Part shown: positions 19,528 through 26,847 of the stretch, in pieces
Position numbering within the stretch: the first letter of the stretch is position 1
Layout of the letters: each line of letters begins with the position of its first letter
Source of the DNA: a virus
DNA: 44,000 nt
IMG/VR virus record: IMGVR_UViG_3300048837_000544
Coordinates: 1-44,000 of that record
Direction: 5' to 3' (one strand)
Notes under the pieces: model-generated
What the model was told of the DNA's origin: nothing
Databases searched by the model: none
The model's input: the letters and a program-made list of their open reading frames with translations, nothing else
Position numbers and translations under genes: made by a program

Positions 19528-19688
19528 TAAAATCAGGTTGTCGCCGCAGTGAGGGCATCCCGATCACAATGACGTTTGCGCGGGGTAGGCTGGATAGCGT
19601 GGCAGTGCCGGCAACGAAAGCTTACCGTTTCAACGGGACATACATCGCGCAGATGAGCGACCTGGCCGGCGACACTAATACTCAATAA
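19524..19688 (+). CDS. Possible 54-residue protein
   Basis: TTG 19524 overlaps the metallophosphoesterase stop as TTGA and is preceded by GGGAGATTAG. The frame runs through ATG 19569 (MTFARGRLDSVAVPATKAY) to TAA 19686-19688. The start-stop overlap matches the style of other junctions here. No domain recognised; the shorter ATG form would be 39 residues. Confidence 0.45.
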   Translation: MIKSGCRRSEGIPITMTFARGRLDSVAVPATKAYRFNGTYIAQMSDLAGDTNTQ

Positions 19689-19690
19689 CA

Positions 19691-19789
19691 GACATATAAT
19701 CCTAGCAACTAAAACAGGCCGTCGCAAATAGCGCCCGCCAATTCCGTCATGGAATTGGCGGGCGTTTTGCGTTTCCGGCCTGCGCACAG
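19691..19789 (+). promoter_or_regulatory. Leader RNA element, copy 1 (-10 box plus conserved hairpin)
   Basis: CATATAATCC (19693-19702, containing TATAAT) is followed by GTCGCA, then a 14-bp stem CGCCCGCCAATTCC/GGAATTGGCGGGCG (19732-19745, 19751-19764), TTTTGCGTTTCCGGCC and the ATG at 19790. GTCGCA can pair with TTTTGCG, and AGGCCG with CGGCCT outside it. Copy 2 at 30,002-30,100 has the same frame with three compensatory pair changes. A promoter plus structured leader or attenuator is likely. There is no canonical -35. Confidence 0.75.
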
Positions 19790-20005
19790 ATGAAAGACCC
19801 GACCACATTTCACCTCGTCACCGTCACGATTGCGATTGAGCAGCGTGCAGAAGGCGAGGCGCGCGCCGTGCAGGAACTGGCCAGCGTCGCAGTCGAAGCC
19901 GGCTGCAGGCTGCTGGCGCATGTGTCGGGGCGTGAGGTCAAGGTCAAAGTGTTGCAGGTCGAGCCGATCCGGTTGATTGAGCCCGGCCGCAAAGGAGATC
20001 TATGA
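19790..20005 (+). CDS. Unknown small protein preceding holin
   Basis: 71 residues from ATG 19790, just after the leader RNA hairpin and without a clear Shine-Dalgarno. MKDPTTFHLVTVTIAIEQRA, then a regular helix (GEARAVQELASVAVEAGC) and strands (REVKVKVLQVEPIRLIEPG): a beta-alpha-beta mini-domain. It is ATGA-coupled to the holin-like gene. No family recognised. Confidence 0.6.
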   Translation: MKDPTTFHLVTVTIAIEQRAEGEARAVQELASVAVEAGCRLLAHVSGREVKVKVLQVEPIRLIEPGRKGDL

Positions 20006-20292
20006 ACGCAACTGAACTGTCAGCCATTGCCGGCGTGATTCTCTCGCTGGTGTTTGCCTACATCCCCGGCCTGTCGGGCTGGTTTGATGCGAAGGCGCCG
20101 ACGGAGAAACGCCTGCTGATGGCCACCGTGCTATTGGTGACCGTTGCCGGCATCTTCGGCCTGAGCTGCGCCAATGTGCTCGGCGTGGCCTCTTGTGACA
20201 AGCCCGGCGTGCTGGGCATTGTGAGCGCACTCATTGCGGCACTCGTGGCCAATCAATCGACCTATCTGATTAGCCCGAAGCCGGCTGAATGA
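20002..20292 (+). CDS. Holin-like membrane protein
   Basis: 96 residues; AAAGGAGATCT precedes ATG 20002. Three hydrophobic helices: SAIAGVILSLVFAYIPGL, LMATVLLVTVAGIFGLS, LGIVSALIAALVANQSTYL, with a charged KAPTEKRL loop. The pattern of an N-terminal helix ending in IPG, then W, K and R, then two helices, is that of small phage holins that perforate the membrane late in infection. No endolysin is recognisable nearby, so the pairing cannot be confirmed. Confidence 0.7.
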   Translation: MNATELSAIAGVILSLVFAYIPGLSGWFDAKAPTEKRLLMATVLLVTVAGIFGLSCANVLGVASCDKPGVLGIVSALIAALVANQSTYLISPKPAE

Positions 20293-20316
20293 TGACGTGG
20301 TTGAGGGCAGACAACC

Positions 20317-20535
20317 ATGTTTGAACAGGTTCTTTCGTTCGCTCTGGTCGGTGGCGCGTCGGCGTTTGGCGCGGCCATTGCGGTCCTGGCGTATTTCGGC
20401 AAGCAGAACGCAGAACTGCGCGCAGAGGTCACCGACCTGCGCATCCAGGTCAGAACGCTTACGGCGTTCGTGCACTACACCGCCGGTGACGCGCGCGACC
20501 CAAACGGATACAGCGCCGCTCCAGCAGCCGGCTGA
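20317..20535 (+). CDS. Small membrane/coiled-coil protein
   Basis: 72 residues; GAGGGC lies about 10 nt before ATG 20317. An N-terminal membrane helix (VLSFALVGGASAFGAAIAVLAYF) is followed by a coiled coil (NAELRAEVTDLRIQVRTLTA) and a flexible tail (YSAAPAAG). The layout resembles phage XhlA- or antiholin-like accessory lysis proteins. Its stop is overlapped by the CTG that opens the next gene, so this protein may be co-produced with, or occasionally fused by -1 slippage to, the death-like domain. Confidence 0.6.
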   Translation: MFEQVLSFALVGGASAFGAAIAVLAYFGKQNAELRAEVTDLRIQVRTLTAFVHYTAGDARDPNGYSAAPAAG

Positions 20536-20759
20536 GCGGCGCCGGCAACAGGCAGGACATATACGGCCGGCTGATCAGCGAATTCTCGCCAGATGAACTC
20601 GACGATTTGAAATTCAAACTCGGATGGAAGGACGGCGAATTGTGGACCGGCACCGCATCACTCGACGAGCGCGCCCGCGCGTTGATCGAAGGGTGTGTGC
20701 GGCATGGCACTCTGCCGGCGCTGGTGCGATTGATCGACACGTTGCGGCCGGCGAAATAG
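20532..20759 (+). CDS. Standalone bacterial death-like / effector-associated domain protein
   Basis: 75 residues. The frame has no ATG, GTG or TTG between its upstream stop (20487-20489) and the domain. CTG 20532 overlaps the previous stop as CTGA, the junction style of this genome, so I take CTG as the start. The domain reads DIYGRLISEFSPDELDDL, KFKLGWKDGELWTG, then ERARALIEGCVRHGTLPALV and LIDTLRPAK. The pattern (L..FS.DEL..L.F.LG, ..ARALI..C.R.G.L..L......RP) is that of the six-helix effector-associated/death-like adaptor domains common in Chloroflexota conflict systems. It could act as a decoy adaptor against host defence (inference). Confidence 0.6.
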   Translation: MSGAGNRQDIYGRLISEFSPDELDDLKFKLGWKDGELWTGTASLDERARALIEGCVRHGTLPALVRLIDTLRPAK

Positions 20760-20803
20760 CAAGCATTTCCATGGAAATACGAGGAGCGAATAAGAGGAGC
20801 AAC

Positions 20804-22261
20804 ATGAAAACCCAGCACACACGCAATTACAAGAACGTCATCGCCCTGGTCGTGGCCATCGCCCTGATCGGCGTCATCCCGGCTGGCGCCGGCAATGCGC
20901 AGGGCGGGCCGGCATTCGATCCGCGCTATGACATCAACGGCGATGGCACGCTGAACATCAGCGACGTGAGCGCACTGAGCGCGGCCATCGAAGCGAACTA
21001 TGGTGCGCAGGCCACGCCGGCCACCCCCGCACCGGCAACAGCAACGGCTGCACCAGTTACAGCCACGGCACAGCCAGCCACGGCCACGCCGGCCCCGACA
21101 GTTGCACCAGCCACAGCCACGCCCATGCCGATGGGCACGCCGCAAAGTGGTGGCGCGTTCACATGTCAGGTCACCGAATCCTTGCGTAATTTTGTCTGCC
21201 CGCAAGACATCGAAGCGCCGCCGGCGGTGCTGCCAGCAGCCGGCGCACTCACGGGCCAGTCATGCCCGCGCTGGGTGCACGATCAGTATCTGGTGACGAT
21301 GGCATTCAGCGCAGACAAGACTATCAGCACACAGCGCGTCACCAGCGTGCCGGCTGGCAGCGTGGCATGGCGCACGTGGCACCCGGCCATCGATCCGACA
21401 TACGGGTGCGGCTTTCTGCATGAGCACGGCATGAACCCGACACTCAGCCAGGCAGATCCTTCGTGGCCGGCGTTCGGCTGGGAGGCGCACATGCACGGCA
21501 TGGTTGAGCCGCACGAGGGATTCAAGATTGCATACGCCAACAACGGCGACTTCGACCCCGACGCACCCAACCGCAAGATGATCGGTTCAGGGCTGCTCAT
21601 GTTCCACATGGGCAGTGGATCTGTGAACACCACCATTCCTACCAACATCCCCGGCACGCCTGGCCTTGGCCGCGTGACACAACAGTTCCATTCATTCAGG
21701 CAGGTCTTGCGCGGCGCCGATGGCCGGCTGCTGGTTGATGTGCGCGGGCAGGCCAACACCGGCCTGTTCGGCAACATCTGCCAGCGTGACGACTCGCTCA
21801 ACCTGAACAGCAATCCAGACGATGACATCCTGCGCACATTCGGCGAGCCAAGCGCAAAGTGCGCCAAGGACCAGAGCTACGAGATCTGGAGCGGCCGGTT
21901 CTTTTTGCAGACGTGGCCAGGGGAATGGAGCGAGGTCAATTTCAGCATGGCCATCTTCGACCCCATCACGGTATTGAACCGCGTGAATGGCGTGGTGATG
22001 ATTGAGCGCAACCCGGCCGGCGGGCTGGGCTGTGAGCGTGAAAGCTACATGGGCAGCGTGTTCAGGCGCGTTCCTGTTGGCGGCAACTTCTACAGCGACG
22101 CCACCGGCAACACCATGCCGCAGAACGACCCGCGCGCCATCCGGCAGTTCATTGCCAAAGGGCAGGGTGCAATCGTGATCAACACCGATGCCAGCACGGC
22201 GCAGGTGTTCAAGACCCGCGTGCAGCGCGACACCTGCACGCCATTTCTGAAAGTGAACTAG
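20804..22261 (+). CDS. Secreted dockerin-type protein with Pro/Thr/Ala linker
   Basis: 485 residues; AGAGGAGC precedes ATG 20804. Signal peptide (VIALVVAIALIGVIPAGAGNAQ), one dockerin-like calcium loop YDINGDGTLNISDVSALSAA (about 42-61), a long Ala/Thr/Pro linker, then a large domain. That domain has His clusters (GCGFLHEHGMNP, AHMHGMVEPHEG), which could coordinate metal, and several Cys. I know similar HEHG-containing secreted proteins from Chloroflexota genomes but no function. Between holin and tail-fibre-like genes, it may be a secreted or virion-attached envelope-binding or degrading protein. Confidence 0.7.
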   Translation: MKTQHTRNYKNVIALVVAIALIGVIPAGAGNAQGGPAFDPRYDINGDGTLNISDVSALSAAIEANYGAQATPATPAPATATAAPVTATAQPATATPAPTVAPATATPMPMGTPQSGGAFTCQVTESLRNFVCPQDIEAPPAVLPAAGALTGQSCPRWVHDQYLVTMAFSADKTISTQRVTSVPAGSVAWRTWHPAIDPTYGCGFLHEHGMNPTLSQADPSWPAFGWEAHMHGMVEPHEGFKIAYANNGDFDPDAPNRKMIGSGLLMFHMGSGSVNTTIPTNIPGTPGLGRVTQQFHSFRQVLRGADGRLLVDVRGQANTGLFGNICQRDDSLNLNSNPDDDILRTFGEPSAKCAKDQSYEIWSGRFFLQTWPGEWSEVNFSMAIFDPITVLNRVNGVVMIERNPAGGLGCERESYMGSVFRRVPVGGNFYSDATGNTMPQNDPRAIRQFIAKGQGAIVINTDASTAQVFKTRVQRDTCTPFLKVN

Positions 22262-22273
22262 GAGCAGCAACAC

Positions 22274-22909
22274 ATGATCAATTCAAACGTCCGACCGACC
22301 GGCACGCTGATGGCGCGCCACATCAAGGCAGTTCGCGCCCCGCTGAGCTGGCGCCTGCGCAATATCCTGCGCTGGGCTTACGTCTGGGGCTGGATGGTCA
22401 ACCACATGGCGCGCATGTTCAGCCGCGTCACTGGCGCGGTGACGATCACCAGCGAGTTGCGCGGCCGCCTGCGCCGAGCCGATGGCCAGTGGATCGATTA
22501 CGGTGTGCTGGGCCGGCGTGTCATCACGAATGCCGGCGTTGCGTTTCTGGTCGATGACTGGGACAACAACGGGCAGGACATCAGCACATTGAACTATCAC
22601 GGCTGTGGCACCGGCACGACAGCCGAGGCAGCCGGCGATACGGCGCTGGTGACTGAATCCACCACGGCGCTCAACCCCGACAGCACACGCGCCACAGGCA
22701 CGCGCTCGCAGCCAACCGCGCCACAGTATCAGACCGTGGGCACGCTCACCTTCGATGCCAGCGCCGCCATCACCGAGCACGGTTTGTTTTCTCAGGCCGC
22801 GACTGGTGGTGGCACGCTGTGGGATCGCACCGTGTTCAGCGCCATCAACGTGGCCAGTGGTGACTCGATCCAGTTCACGTATGTCATGACAGCAACAGCC
22901 GGCGGCTAA
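22274..22909 (+). CDS. Virion structural protein, tail-fibre associated
   Basis: 211 residues; GGAGCAGC precedes ATG 22274. A basic N-terminal third (APLSWRLRNILRWAYVWGWM) is followed by a beta-rich domain with VITNAGVAFLVDDWDNNGQD, then GCGTGTTAEAAGDTALVTE, a sequence type I know from phage and prophage structural proteins near tail fibres. The end (GDSIQFTYVMTATAGG) is strand-rich. Likely a virion surface or tail-tip component. Confidence 0.7.
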   Translation: MINSNVRPTGTLMARHIKAVRAPLSWRLRNILRWAYVWGWMVNHMARMFSRVTGAVTITSELRGRLRRADGQWIDYGVLGRRVITNAGVAFLVDDWDNNGQDISTLNYHGCGTGTTAEAAGDTALVTESTTALNPDSTRATGTRSQPTAPQYQTVGTLTFDASAAITEHGLFSQAATGGGTLWDRTVFSAINVASGDSIQFTYVMTATAGG

Positions 22910-22912
22910 CCC

Positions 22913-23416
22913 ATGGCGACGGTATACCGCGAATTGCACCCCGAGATGGCGCAGTTTCTGGCGGCCACGTTCCCGCAAATCGTGCGGGTGGCCGGCACAA
23001 ACTTCCCCGTTTCGTCGCTGGCCTTCGATGCGGCTGCGGATGAGGCGGCATTCTGGAAACTGCGCGCCCTCAACTACGGATCGGGCAACCTCACGCTTGA
23101 TCTGGATTGGTATGCCGACACTGCATCATCCGGCGTGGTGCGCTGGGGCGCGGCCATTGCCGCCATCACGCCGGACACTGACACGCAGGATGTTGAAACG
23201 GATGGGCTGGCCACAGAAAACACCGTGGACGACACGCACCTGGGGACGACTAACCAGCGCCTGCACCGCGCAACAGTCACCATCAGCAACCTCGACAGCA
23301 TTGCCGCTGGCGACGATGTGTTCATCCGCATCCGGCGTGTTGGCTCAAACGCAGCCGACACCATGACCGGCGATGCGATGCTGCTGCTGGCCACACTGAG
23401 CTATTCGGACACGTAA
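22913..23416 (+). CDS. Virion structural protein, beta-rich
   Basis: 167 residues, starting 3 nt after the previous stop. MATVYRELHPEMAQFL, then a jelly-roll-like strand pattern (NLTLDLDWYADTASSG, HRATVTISNLDSIAAGDDVF, IRIRRVGSNAADTM). This type of domain follows the previous protein in related phages and is probably part of a fibre or decoration assembly. The stop overlaps the ATG of the LamG gene. Confidence 0.6.
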   Translation: MATVYRELHPEMAQFLAATFPQIVRVAGTNFPVSSLAFDAAADEAAFWKLRALNYGSGNLTLDLDWYADTASSGVVRWGAAIAAITPDTDTQDVETDGLATENTVDDTHLGTTNQRLHRATVTISNLDSIAAGDDVFIRIRRVGSNAADTMTGDAMLLLATLSYSDT

Positions 23417-25290
23417 TGGCAATCACGCTCAACGGCAGCAGCCAAGCAATCTCGTGGACAAGCGGGGTGATCGATCACAACGCCGATTACACGGTGCTGC
23501 TACGCTTCTATGCCACCAATCTAGCCGGCGCGCATAACCTGTTTTGTGCAGACACCGGCAACGCAGATGAGCGCAACAGTGACGATGTGTATCTGTATCT
23601 CGGCGTGGTTTACGTTTACTGCACCGATGGGTCAGGCGGCATGACGCTGGGATCAAACAGCGGACTTGCGGCGCTGAGTGCTAATACTTGGTATCAGCTC
23701 GCGTGGGTGCGCAGTGGCAACACCGTCACGGCCTACATCGACGGTGTGCAGTATCTGACTGGCACGGCGTCAACCAGCGGGCGCGGCTCTGCGACCTATA
23801 TGAGTGTGGGCGCGTTCCACAACAACACTTACAAAGATTGGTTTGAGGGGCGATTCGATGACATTCAAATCTATCAGCGCGCGCTGGGCCTGGATGAGAT
23901 CAACGCTGCACGCCATCGACGCCGGCCCATCAGCACCGCCTCGCAGTGGCTGCACCTGCCCACCATCAACCGCGTGCTGGCTGATGCGCTGATTGACTAC
24001 AGCGGCAACGGCAGGGGCGCATCCACGCAAGGCACGCCCACCATCACCGATGGCGCGCCGGTGGCGTGGGGTGCGATCAATGCGCCGCTGGTGTATGTGC
24101 CATCAGGCGGCACAACCTACAACCAGAGCGCAGCCGGCGCATTGACCAGCGCGGGTGCGATCAACAGGCGCACCAGCACCAGCAAGGCGGGCGGGCTGAC
24201 CAGCGCCGGCGCACTGATCAAGCGCGCCGCGAAATTGCCAGCCGGCACGCTCACCAGCGCCGGCGCGATCAACAAACGCACTAACGCCAGCAAGGCCGGC
24301 ACACTGACCAGCTCGGGCGCGCTGCTTAAACGTGCTGCCAAGCCCCTAGCCGGCACGCTCACCGACAGTGGCACGCTCACACGGCAAGCTGGCAAATCAA
24401 CAGCTGGCACACTCACGAGCGCAGGCACAGCCACGAAGCACACCAGCACGACCAAAGCCGGCACGCTCACCAGCAGCGGCGCGCTGTCTGCCATCCGCAC
24501 GGTGCTGCTGGCCATCGCTGGTGCGCTGGGGCTGGGTGGCATGCTTGCCAGGCGCACCGATACCACGAAGGCCGGCACACTGACCACCTCGGGCAGCACC
24601 AACAAAGAGACCCGCACGACACTGGCCGGCACACTGACAAGCAGCGCCACGCTGGCCAGCATCAGAACGTTCTTGAGGACGGTGGCCGGCAGCTTGACCA
24701 GCGCGGGTGCATTGAGCAGACAGACCCGCACCACGAAGGGCGGCGAGCTGGGCAGTTCCGGCACGGTGACCAAGCAGACCCGCACCACAAAGGCTGGCAC
24801 GATGACGATGAGTGGCGCGCTGGCCAGCATCAGAACGTTCTTGAGGACGGTGGCCGGCAGTCTCACCACAGCCGGCGCGCTGAGCAGACAGACCCGCACC
24901 AGCAAGGCCGGCACGCTCAGCAGCGCGGGCACGGTGACCAAGCAGGCCCGCACCACAAAGGCCGGCACGATGACGATGAGTGGCGCGCTGGCATCGGTGC
25001 GTTCTGTTCTGGTGGCACTGGCCGGCGTGCTGGGCATGAGCGGCACAGCGACGAAACAAACAGCCACCAGCATCAGTGGCGTGCTGACTGCGTCGGGTCA
25101 GGTCAGACGGATGACGTTGAAAGCGCTGCTTGGCACGCTGGCGAGCGCCGGCATGGTGGCCGCAACTCGGATAGTGAATGCGCTTGCAAACGCGTGGCAG
25201 GGAGCCCGCACAAACACAACCTGGGCCAGCGCGCGTTCGGATTCTGCCTGGTCAGGCGCGCGACACGATGACACATGGGAGGGCACATGA
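23416..25290 (+). CDS. LamG-domain protein with long AGTLTSAGAL repeats (fibre/adhesin)
   Basis: 624 residues. Residues 1-170 form a LamG/concanavalin-like sandwich (LRFYATNLAGAHNLFCAD, WYQLAWVRSGNTVTAYIDGV, FEGRFDDIQIYQRAL), typical of carbohydrate binding. From about 235 to 580 it has some twenty degenerate 16-18-residue repeats of the type KAGTLTSAGALxKRT, a glycine/alanine-rich beta repeat used by phage fibres as a rod. A 168-nt segment is duplicated nearly exactly. The C-terminus is Trp-rich (NTTWASARSDSAWSGARHDD). Likely a host-binding fibre. Confidence 0.75.
   Translation: MAITLNGSSQAISWTSGVIDHNADYTVLLRFYATNLAGAHNLFCADTGNADERNSDDVYLYLGVVYVYCTDGSGGMTLGSNSGLAALSANTWYQLAWVRSGNTVTAYIDGVQYLTGTASTSGRGSATYMSVGAFHNNTYKDWFEGRFDDIQIYQRALGLDEINAARHRRRPISTASQWLHLPTINRVLADALIDYSGNGRGASTQGTPTITDGAPVAWGAINAPLVYVPSGGTTYNQSAAGALTSAGAINRRTSTSKAGGLTSAGALIKRAAKLPAGTLTSAGAINKRTNASKAGTLTSSGALLKRAAKPLAGTLTDSGTLTRQAGKSTAGTLTSAGTATKHTSTTKAGTLTSSGALSAIRTVLLAIAGALGLGGMLARRTDTTKAGTLTTSGSTNKETRTTLAGTLTSSATLASIRTFLRTVAGSLTSAGALSRQTRTTKGGELGSSGTVTKQTRTTKAGTMTMSGALASIRTFLRTVAGSLTTAGALSRQTRTSKAGTLSSAGTVTKQARTTKAGTMTMSGALASVRSVLVALAGVLGMSGTATKQTATSISGVLTASGQVRRMTLKALLGTLASAGMVAATRIVNALANAWQGARTNTTWASARSDSAWSGARHDDTWEGT
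24660..24995 (+). repeat. 168-nt near-identical tandem duplication
   Basis: The block beginning ATCAGAACGTTCTTGAGGAC recurs after exactly 168 nt (24,661 and 24,829). So does GGCACGATGACGATGAGTGG (about 24,797 and 24,965). It encodes a 56-residue repeat of the fibre rod, so rod length can change by recombination. Confidence 0.85.
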
Positions 25291-25607
25291 CAACAGTGCG
25301 AGAGATAGGTGAGCCGGTCCGGCGGGGATCCAGTGAGCTGGGCCTGTTCGCTTACCAGCCGAACAAGAGCGGAACCTACACCGCTGCATCTGTGGCTGCA
25401 TACATTGACACCACGGATGAGGATGTGACAACAGACATATTCGCTTCGGGCAGCACGGCTTCTGTATCGGGCACGCCGACGGTGATCACCACGTCCGCTG
25501 TGCAGACGGGGGGCATGCTGCCCGAGCAGGTGATCAGGGTCCACTTCAGGTATTCAGTCGACGGGGTGCCATATGACGAATACCGGCGCGTCATCGTGGA
25601 GAAGTAG
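25287..25607 (+). CDS. Small beta-rich structural protein
   Basis: 106 residues; GGGAGGGC precedes ATG 25287, which overlaps the LamG gene's stop as ATGA. MTTVREIGEPVRRGSSELGL, then strands (YTAASVAAYIDTTDEDVTTD, EQVIRVHFRYSVDGVPYDEY). It resembles a small Ig-like domain; possibly a fibre attachment or decoration protein. Confidence 0.6.
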   Translation: MTTVREIGEPVRRGSSELGLFAYQPNKSGTYTAASVAAYIDTTDEDVTTDIFASGSTASVSGTPTVITTSAVQTGGMLPEQVIRVHFRYSVDGVPYDEYRRVIVEK

Positions 25608-25611
25608 GGGC

Positions 25612-26040
25612 ATGGCCATGGCAAGGGGTGGGGGTGGTGAGCAGCAATTGACGGGGCTAAGGCGGGCGCGCCGGCCGTGCGCCACACCAGGCTGCCCTGA
25701 GCTGGTGCGGGATGGACGCTACTGCGATGCATGCAAGGCGAAAGTGGAGCAGGTCGATCGAGAACGCAGAGGCAGTGCGGCCGAGCGTGGGTATGACCAC
25801 ACATGGAGAAAGCTGAGACGGATGAAGCTGAACATGAACCCGTTGTGCGAAGACCCATTCAAGGTTCATGGCGAGGATGTTGTGCTTGCCAACGAGGTCG
25901 ACCACATCATTGCGCGTCGTCGTGGTGGCCCAGATACCCTCCCCAATTTGCAATCCTTATGCAAGCCCTGCCATAGCCGGAAGACGATGGCGGAGATGCG
26001 AGGGGAGGGGAGTGTCGAATCTCTGCCGATCGCTCGCTGA
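25612..26040 (+). CDS. HNH endonuclease, packaging-associated
   Basis: 142 residues from ATG 25612 (25618 is an alternative). An N-terminal zinc-binding pair (CATPGCPELV, RYCDACKAK) is followed by EVDHIIARRRGGPDTLPNLQ then SLCKPCHSRKT, the HNH beta-beta-alpha metal finger with DH and N, H catalytic residues and a structural CxxC. HNH proteins directly upstream of terminase in HK97-like phages help TerL cut cos DNA, which suggests a cos-type packaging strategy here. Confidence 0.88.
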   Translation: MAMARGGGGEQQLTGLRRARRPCATPGCPELVRDGRYCDACKAKVEQVDRERRGSAAERGYDHTWRKLRRMKLNMNPLCEDPFKVHGEDVVLANEVDHIIARRRGGPDTLPNLQSLCKPCHSRKTMAEMRGEGSVESLPIAR

Positions 26041-26129
26041 TACCGCCCGGAAGTCTCGCGCGCGCGCGCGCAGGTTTTTTCAAATTTCCAAGAGGCCGCG
26101 AAGGCGGCTCATGCTGAGCGACACAAAAG
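26041..26129. other. HNH-terS gap with CG run: candidate cos/pac region
   Basis: The 89 nt between the HNH and small terminase genes contain a 13-nt alternating CG run (26057-26069), followed by a T6 run and AAATTT. In HNH-bearing cos phages the cohesive-end site usually lies near these genes. The alternating GC/AT blocks fit such a site but do not prove it. Confidence 0.35.
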
Positions 26130-26693
26130 ATGGGCAGGCGAGGACCTAAACCAAAGCCGACGAAGCTGAAAGAGCTGGCCGGCAACCCGGGCAAGCGGCG
26201 CTTGAACAAAAGCGAGCCGAAGCCCAAGGCGCTGCCGCCGGCAAAGGTCGCGAAGGTGGCAAAGAAGCGGCAGGATCCGCTTGCCGATGGCCTGACCGAC
26301 TTCTATGCGCGCTACGGCAAGAAGCTGCGCGATCTCGGCGTGCTGACCGAGGTTGACGAGGCCGCGTTCGACATGATGGCTGTGCACTGGTCGCTTGCAC
26401 GCGAAGTGGCGCAGATCGTGCGCAAGGACGGCGTGCGGGTGAAGGATGAGAACGGGCTGGATCGCAAGCATCCGCTGCTGCAGGTGCTGCGCGACAACTC
26501 GGCGGCGTTCAGGCAGTATGCAGCGGAGTTTGGCATGACGCCATCGAGCCGCAGCGCGCTGCATGTGGAACCGCCGGCCAAAGAAAAGACCCTGGCTGAG
26601 ATGTTGTTTGAGGGCGTGGATGAGCCGGCTGTGAATGGGGCTGCGAATGCAGCAGGGAAGGCAGAGCGGGATGCGCAGCGCGGCGGAAGTTGA
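26130..26693 (+). CDS. terS: Terminase small subunit, P27 family
   Basis: 187 residues. The start MGRRGPKPKPTKLKELAGNP, with a conserved GRxGPxPxPxxLKxLxGNPGKR run, is the signature of the P27 family. A helical centre follows (LTEVDEAAFDMMAVHWSLAR, HPLLQVLRDNSAAFRQYAAE) and the typical FGMTPSSRSAL. It recognises the packaging site and recruits TerL. The tail (AANAAGKAERDAQRGGS) is disordered. The ribosome binding site is weak. Confidence 0.93.
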   Translation: MGRRGPKPKPTKLKELAGNPGKRRLNKSEPKPKALPPAKVAKVAKKRQDPLADGLTDFYARYGKKLRDLGVLTEVDEAAFDMMAVHWSLAREVAQIVRKDGVRVKDENGLDRKHPLLQVLRDNSAAFRQYAAEFGMTPSSRSALHVEPPAKEKTLAEMLFEGVDEPAVNGAANAAGKAERDAQRGGS

Positions 26694-26847
26694 AGGGTGC
26701 CCTTGCGGTGAGCGGACGAGCTTTCTGGCAGTCCAACTACACACCACCCATCAAGCCGCCCAACGATCATCCCGCGATGCCGGCCTCGTGTGAGGCGTGC
26801 GCGCAACAATATTATACGCGTATACGATTTATTTATGAGTAGGACGA
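26694..26847. other. Unusual gap between terS and terL with palindrome
   Basis: 154 nt without a supportable gene; terS and terL usually touch. The right part is AT-rich and holds the perfect 12-nt palindrome TATACGCGTATA (26813-26824). It may contain a promoter, protein site or remnant of a lost small gene. No terminator hairpin seen. Confidence 0.5.

Noticed and set aside
24117-25073. 318-codon minus-strand frame opposite the LamG fibre repeats
   Set aside because: Repetitive reverse translation of the fibre repeats (ALVSVPA units); not an independent gene.
23416-25290. Diversity-generating retroelement target in the fibre gene
   Set aside because: No reverse transcriptase, template repeat or adenine-mutated 3' repeat is visible in the window.
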